NCBI GenBank assembly: GCA_012295275.1
Contig: CM022679.1
Span: 14,345,842-14,409,841 of the forward strand
DNA length: 64,000 bases
DNA from: Chrysomallon squamiferum
Lineage: Eukaryota; Mollusca; Gastropoda; Neomphalida; Peltospiridae
Direction: 5' to 3'
Under the pieces are notes generated by a model. That model was not told the DNA's origin. It saw only the letters and a program-made list of their open reading frames with translations, and did not search any database. How positions within the stretch are numbered: position 1 is the first letter of the stretch; each line of letters opens with the position of its first letter. The translations under genes and the position numbers were made by a program. Below are positions 57,301-64,000 of the stretch, one piece after another.

Positions 57301-60300
57301 CGAGATGTGTTCACTAGTATATTTAGAGTGGCCTCCCTTATGTGAGATGTGTTCACTGGTTTTTAGAGTCGCCTCCCTTATGTGAGTTGTGTTCACTGGT
57401 ATATTTAGAGTGGCCTCCCTTATGTGAGATGTGTTCACTGGTTTTTAGAGTCGCCTCCCTTATGTGAGTTGTGTTCATTGGTATATTTAGAGTGGCCTCC
57501 CTTATGTGAGATGTGTTCACTGGTATATTTAGAGTGGCCTCCCTTATGTGAGATGTGTTCACTGGTTTTTAGAGTCGCCTCCCTTATGTGAGCTGTGTTC
57601 ACTGGTATATTTAGAGTGGCCTCCCTTATGTGAGAAGTGTTCACTGGTTTTTAGAGTGGCCTCCCTTATGTGAGATGTGTTCACTGGTATATTTAGAGTG
57701 CCCTCCTTTATGTGAGATGTGTTCACTGGTACATTTAGAGTGGCCTCCCTTATGTGAGATGTGTTCACTGGTATATAGAGTCGCCTCCCTTATGTGAGAT
57801 GTGTTCACTAGTAGAGTTACAATAGCCTACGTCATGCGAGATGTGTTGAGTGGTATAAAGAAAATAACAAAGAAAATTCGATTACAAAAGCGTAAATAAA
57901 CAGTCAGTGAGAACAGAGTGCATGAACTGATTAAAAATATATGATAAATAAATAATAAATAAATCATAATATGAAAAATAAAGAAGGATGGAAAGAATGA
58001 AAGATTGGAAAGAAAATATAGAAAAAATGGAATGAAAAGAAAGAAAGAGAGGTAGAAAAGAAAGAAGTAAGTATAGAAAGAAAAAAGAAGGAAAGAAAGA
58101 AAGAAAACAAAGAAAACATTGAAGCAGCTTTGCGAATGAACAAAACAGAGAATGAATAAAGATAGAAATAACAAATAAAAGAGATCCAAGCGTGGTACTG
58201 TTTAAAGGCAGCATTCTTTTCAGCTTTTATTCAAAATAAAATATAAACTGCATTGATTAGCAGGTTAAGAATTTCCATACTGAATTTCTTCATTGGATTA
58301 CGGAGAAAGAAAACAGAGAATACTAACTGACTGAAGAAAAAAAAAAATAAACCTTATGCGAGATGTGTTCACTGGTATATTTAGAGTGGCCTCCCTTATG
58401 TGAGATGTGTTCACTGGAATATTTAGAGTGGCCTCCCTTATGTGAGATGTGTTCACTGGTTTTTAGAGTGGCCTCCCTTATGTGAGATGTGTTCACTAGT
58501 ATATTTAGAGTGGCCTCCCTTATGTGAGATGTGTTCACTGGTTTTTAGAGTCGCCTCCCTTATGTGAGTTGTGTTCACTGGTATATTTAGAGTGGCCTCC
58601 CTTATGTGAGATGTGTTCACTAGTAGAGTTACAATAGCCTACATCATGCGAGATGTGTTGAGTGGTATAAAGAAAATAACAAAGAAAATTCGATTACAAA
58701 AGCATAAATAAACAGTCAGTGAGAGTAGAGTGCATGAACTGATTACAAATATATGAGAAATAAATAATAAATAAATCATAATATGAAAAATAAAGAAGGA
58801 TGGAAAGAATGAAAGATTGGAAAGAAAATATAGAAAAAATGGAATGAAAAGAAAGAAAGAGAGGTAGAAAAGAAAGAAGTAAGTATAGAAAGAAAAAAGA
58901 AGGAAAGAAAGAAAGAAAACAAAGAAAACATTGAAGCAGCTTTGCGAATGAACAAAACAGAGAATGAATAAAGATAGAAATAACAAATAAAAGAGATCCA
59001 AGCGTGGTACTGTTTAAACACAACATTCTTTTCATCTTTTATTCAAAATAAAATATAAAACCATGTGTAGACTGCATTGATTAGCAGGTTAAGAATTTCC
59101 ACACTGAATTTCTTCATTTGATTACAGAGAAAGAAAACAGAGAATACTAACGGACTGAACGAAAAATAAATAAATAAAACTTATGTGAGATGTGTTCACT
59201 AGTATATTTAGAGTGGTCTCCCTTATGTGAGATGTGTTCACTGGTTTTTAGAGTCACCTCCCTTATGTGAGTTGTGTTCACTGGTATATTTAGAGTGGCC
59301 TCCCTTATGTGAAATGTGTTCACTGGTATATTTAGAGTGGCCTCCCTTGTGTGAGATGTGTTCACTGGTTTTTAGAGTCGCCTCCCTTATGTGAGTTGTG
59401 TTCACTGGTATATTTAGTGTGACCTCCCTTATGTGAGATGTGTTCACTAGTAGAGTTATAATAGCCTACATCAAGCGAGATGTGTTCAGTGGTATAAAGA
59501 AAATAACAAAGAAAATTGGATTACAAAAGTGTAAATATACAGTCAGTGAGAGCAGAGTGCATTAACTGATTAAAAATATATGATAAATAAATAATAAATA
59601 AATATGAAAAATAAAGAAGGATGGAAAGAATGAAAGAAAGGAAATAAAATATAGAAAAGATGAAAAGAAAGAAAGAAAGGTAGAAAAGAAAGAAGTAAGG
59701 ATAGAAAGAAAAAAGAACGAATGAAAGAAAGAAAAGAAAGAAAACATTGAAGCAGCTTCGCGAATGAACAAAACGGATAATGAATAAAGATAGAAATAAC
59801 AAAGAAAAGAGATCCAAGCGTAGTACTGTTTAAAGGCAGCATTCTTTTCATCTTTTATTAAATATAAAATATTAAACCATTTGTAGACTGCATTGATTAG
59901 CAGGTTAAGAATTTCCATACTGAATTTCTTCGAGTTGTGTTCACTGGTATATTTAGAGTGGCCTCCCTTATGTGAGATGTGTTCACTGGTATATTTAGAG
60001 TGCCCTCCCTTATGTGAAATGTGTTCACTGGTTTTTAGAGTCGCCTCCCTTATGTGAGTTGTGTTCCCTGGTATATTTAGAGTTGCCTCCCTTATGTGAG
60101 TTGTGTTCACTGGTATATTTAGAGTGGCCTCCCTTATGTGAGATGTATTCACTGGTTTTTAGAGTCGCCTCCCTTATGTGAGATGTGTTCACTGGTATAT
60201 TTAGAGTTGCCTCCCTTGTGTGAGATGTGTTCAGTGGTATTAAGAAAATACAAAAGAAAATTCGATTACAAAAGCATAAATAAACAGTGAGTGAGAGCAG

Positions 60301-63009
60301 AGTGCATGAACTGATTAAAAATATATGATAAATAAATAATAAATAAATCATAATATGAAAAATAAAGAAGGTTGGAAAGAATGAAAGAAAGGAAATAAAA
60401 GAAAGAAAGATGGAAAGAAAAGAAAGAAAGAAAGGTTGGAAAGGAAGAAGTAAGGATAGATAGAAAAAAGAAGGAAGGAAAGAAAGAAAAGAAAGGGAAC
60501 ATTGAAGGAGCTTAGCGAATGAACAAAACGGAGAATGAATAAAGATAGAGATAAGTAATGAAACAGATCGAAGCGTGGTATTGTTTAAACACAGCATTCT
60601 TTTCATCTTTTATTCAAAATAAAATATGAAACCATTTGTAGACTGCATTGATTAGCAGGTTAAGAATTTCCGTACTGAATTTCTTCATTTTATTGCGAAG
60701 AAAGAAAACAGAGAATACTGACTGACTGAAGAAAAAATAAATAAATAAAACTTATGTGAGATGTGTTCACTGGTATATTTAGAGTGGCCTCCCTTACGTG
60801 AGATGTGTTCACTGGTACATTTAGAGTGGCCTCCCTTATGTGAGATGTGTTCACTGGTTTTTAGAGTCGCCTCCCTTATGTGAGATGTGTTCACTGGTTT
60901 TTAGAGTCGCCTCCCTTATGTGAGTTGTGTTCCCTGGTATATTTAGAGTTGCCTCCCTTATGTGAGTTGTGTTCACTGGTATATTTAGAGTGGCCTCCCT
61001 TATGTGAGATGTATTCACTGGTTTTTAGAGTCGCCTCCCTTATGTGAGATGTGTTCACTGGTATATTTAGAGTTGCCTCCCTTGTGTGAGATGTGTTCAG
61101 TGGTATTAAGAAAATACAAAAGAAAATTTGATTAAAAAGCATAAATAAACAGTGAGTGAGAGCAGAGTGCATGAACTGATTAAAAATATATGATAAATAA
61201 ATAATAAATAAATCATAATATGAAAAATAAAGAAGGTTGGAAAGAATGAAAGAAAGGAAATAAAAGAAAGAAAGATGGAAAGAAAAGAAAGAAAGAAAGG
61301 TTGAAAAGGAAGAAGTAAGGAGGATAGATAAAAAAAAGAAGGAAGGAAAGAAAGAAAAGAAAGGGAACATTGAAGGAGCTTAGCTTAATGAACAAAACGG
61401 AGAATGAATAAAGATAGAGATAAGTAATGAAACAGATCAAGCGTGGTATTGTTTAAACACAGCATTCTTTTCATCTTTTATTCAAAATAAAATATGAAAC
61501 CATTTGTAGACTGCATTGATTAGCAGGTTAAGAATTTCCGTACTGAATTTCTTCATTTTATTGCGAAGAAAGAAAACAGAGAATACTGACTGACTGAAGA
61601 AAAAATAAATAAATAAAACTTATGTGAGATGTGTTCACTGGTATATTTAGAGTGGCCTCCCTTACGTGAGATGTGTTCACTGGTACATTTAGAGTGGCCT
61701 CCCTTATGTGAGATGTATTCACTGGTTTTAGAGTCGCCTCCCTTATGTGAGATGTGTTCACTGGTATATTTAGAGTTGCCTCCCTTGTGTGAGATGTGTT
61801 CAGTGGTATTAAGAAAATACAAAAGAAAATTTGATTAAAAAGCATAAATAAACAGTGAGTGAGAGCAGAGTGCATGAACTGATTAAAAATATATGATAAA
61901 TAAATAATAAATAAATCATAATATGAAAAATAAAGAAGGTTGGAAAGAATGAAAGAAAGGAAATAAAAGAAAGAAAGATGGAAAGAAAAGAAAGAAAGAA
62001 AGGTTGGAAAGGAAGAAGTAAGGATAGATAGAAAAAAGAAGGAAGGAAAGAAAGAAAAGAAAGGGAACATTGAAGGAGCTTAGCGAATGAACAAAACGGA
62101 GAATGAATAAAGATAGAGATAAGTAATGAAACAGATCGAAGCGTGGTATTGTTTAAACACAGCATTCTTTTCATCTTTTATTCAAAATAAAATATGAAAC
62201 CATTTGTAGACTGCATTGATTAGCAGGTTAAGAATTTCCGTACTGAATTTCTTCATTTTATTGCGAAGAAAGAAAACAGAGAATACTGACTGACTGAAGA
62301 AAAATAAATAAATAAAACTTATGTGAGATGTGTTCACTGGTATATTTAGAGTGGCCTCCCTTATGTGAGATGTGTTCACTGGTTTTAGAGTCGCCTCCCT
62401 TATGTGAGTTGTGTTCACTGGTATATTTAGAGATGTGTTCACTGGTACATTTAGAGTGGCCTCCCTTATGTGAGATGTGTTCACTGGAGATGTGTTCACT
62501 GGTGCATTTTTCCCTTATGTGAGATGTATTCACTGGTTTTGCTTATGAGATGTGTTCAGTGGTATATTTAGAGTGGCCTCCCTTATGAGATGTGTTCACT
62601 GGTTTTTAGAGTGGCCTCCCTTATGTGAGTTGTGTTCACTGGTACATTTAGAGTGGCCTCCCTTATGTGAAATGTGTTCACTGGTTTTAGAGTCGCCTCC
62701 CTTATGTGAGATGTGTTCACTGGTATATTTAGAGTGGCCTCCCTTATGTGAGATGTGTTCACTGGTTTTTAGAGTTGCCTCCCTTATGTGAGTGTGTTCA
62801 CTGGTATATTTAGAGTGGCCTCCCTTATGTGAGATGTGTTCACTGGTATATGGTATATTTAGAGTGGCCTCCCTTATGTGAGATGTGTTCACTGGTTTTT
62901 AGAGTTGCCTCCCTTATGTGAGATGTGTGTTCACTTGTGTGAGATGTGTTCACTGGTTTTTAAAGTTGCCTCCCTTTTGTGAGATGTGTTCAGGTTTTTG
63001 GTTTTAATA
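54341..63009 (+). repeat. Satellite array 2: same 40/42-bp units and spacers
   Basis: Same organisation as array 1 but shorter (about 8.7 kb against 12.6 kb). Full spacers start near 54.90, 56.02, 56.79, 57.86, 58.67, 59.50, 60.24, 61.11 and 61.81 kb, with truncated ones at 54.34 and 63.01. The three at 60.24-61.81 form a sequence subfamily (gaaggttggaaagaatg, agggaacattgaaggagctt, gagataagtaatgaaacaga). The end of the array (62.4-63.0 kb) has several irregular unit junctions. No gene is seen on either strand. Confidence 0.95.
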
Positions 63010-64000
63010 AAATAACAAACTGGTTTTAATAAAAAACATAGAAAATTTGATTACAAAAGCATAAATAAACAGTCAGTGAGAGGAGAGTGTATAAGCTGAT
63101 TGAAAATATATGATAAATAAATAATAAATAAATCATAATATAAAAAATAAAGAATGATGGAAAGAATGAAAGAAAGGAAATAAAATATAGAAAAGATGGA
63201 AAGAAAAGAAAGAAAAGATGAAAAGAAAGAAAGGTAGAAAAGAAAGGATAGAAAGAAAAAAGAACGAATGAAAGAAAGAAAAGAAAGAAAACACTGAAGC
63301 AGCTTAGCAAATGAACAAAAGGGAGAATGAATATATATATACACACACACATACATACACATGTATACATACATACGTACATACATATATATATATGTAC
63401 TTACATACATACATATATATATACACATACACACACATACCCAGAGACACATGCACATTCATACAACATACTGTATAAAAACATGGGATTAAGCTTGTAC
63501 CAGATCATTAATATTCAGTAGACTCTTTTTGGCCATTTTCAGAGCCACGCCTTCTTCCCGGTCACTGAGAAGGTGAACAGAAAAAATTCCTTATTGCTAA
63601 TCAATAATGAAATCCCATGGCAAGGCAATAGCAGGTGTCTTCTGTCATTGTACAAGAAAATGAACAACTTTTACATGAAATAACCTCTCATATTAAAATG
63701 TACTGTGATGATTTTCATTCATAAATTTTACTTTAGAAAAATATAAAAACCCAATGTAACATTATATTTTTAACCGTAAATTCAACAGATAACAAGAATA
63801 TCATATAAAAAGACTTTGATAATAAAAAATTTATTTCATTAACATGATAAATACATAACCCTTGACAAAAATATTTTTTTTTGTCAAATTCAGCAGTATA
63901 CATACAAAGCTTATATAAAGATGGGAATAAAAAAGAATAAAATATATATTTTTTAAAATTTTCATTATTTTAACAAGTTAGTAAATAATAAAAAGAAAGA
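63010..64000 (+). repeat. Duplicated block B', second copy (runs off the window end)
   Basis: Copy of 50775-51763, with single-base differences (for example gtacactc against gtagactc). It shows that the whole A-array-B locus is tandemly repeated; a further A block would be expected roughly 600 bases past the window if a third copy exists. Confidence 0.92.

Noticed and set aside
54466-62890. Repeated [14 protein letters not shown] / [13 protein letters not shown] proteins
   Set aside because: Minisatellite translation; frame switches at every 40-bp unit and no flanking unique coding sequence or promoter.

Overview
This is a eukaryotic (metazoan) nuclear window. It is AT-rich, dense in microsatellites and minisatellites, and carries one multi-exon gene on the + strand. 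The reading frames and splice phases identify the gene as a sorbin and SH3 domain (SORBS/CAP/vinexin family) adaptor. The host is probably an invertebrate. A mollusc or other lophotrochozoan fits the long introns, the (AC)n/(TATACA)n microsatellites and several 'gggagacaa' words, but this assignment is tentative.

Region 1 (1-32.6 kb) is the gene. Twelve coding exons join in consistent phase: about 118-158, 13918-14066, a giant exon ~16.7-20435, 21935-22219, 24982-25082, 27267-27352, 27896-28048, 28798-28911, 29070-29180, 29557-29720, 30913-31241 and 31961-32129 (stop). The last six encode the C-terminal half with three SH3 domains; the SoHo domain expected further N-terminal was not recognised. 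The giant exon is phase-symmetric, so it can be included, skipped or used as an alternative first exon. Skipping it gives about 566 aa; starting at its own ATG gives about 1754 aa. Both counts assume three single-base frame breaks (near 28880, 29584 and 31078) are corrected. Those breaks cluster in the SH3-coding part, next to two partial tandem duplications that copy exon ends with their splice donors. A 3'UTR intron (32138-32590) is likely.

Region 2 (introns and 3' flank, to ~36.2 kb) holds minisatellites and microsatellites. The main tandem arrays are at 6.5-7.0, 8.23-8.37, 12.0-12.86, 27.37-27.76 and 33.5-34.3 kb. There are also a possible mariner relic (28.5-28.7 kb) and a weak tRNA-SINE-like patch (29.9 kb).

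Region 3 (~36.2-64 kb) is a large tandem duplication of a satellite-bearing locus. The order is block A (36.2-38.2 kb), array 1 (38.2-50.8 kb), block B (50.8-51.8 kb), spacer, block A' (52.4-54.3 kb), array 2 (54.3-63.0 kb), block B' (63.0 kb to the window end). The arrays are higher-order: runs of a 40/42-bp minisatellite alternate with a ~500-bp purine-rich spacer (about 20 full copies). The 42-bp unit is 14 codons long, so it produces many apparent reading frames on both strands. I judge none of these to be real genes. No RNA genes, CRISPR arrays or intact transposons were recognised.
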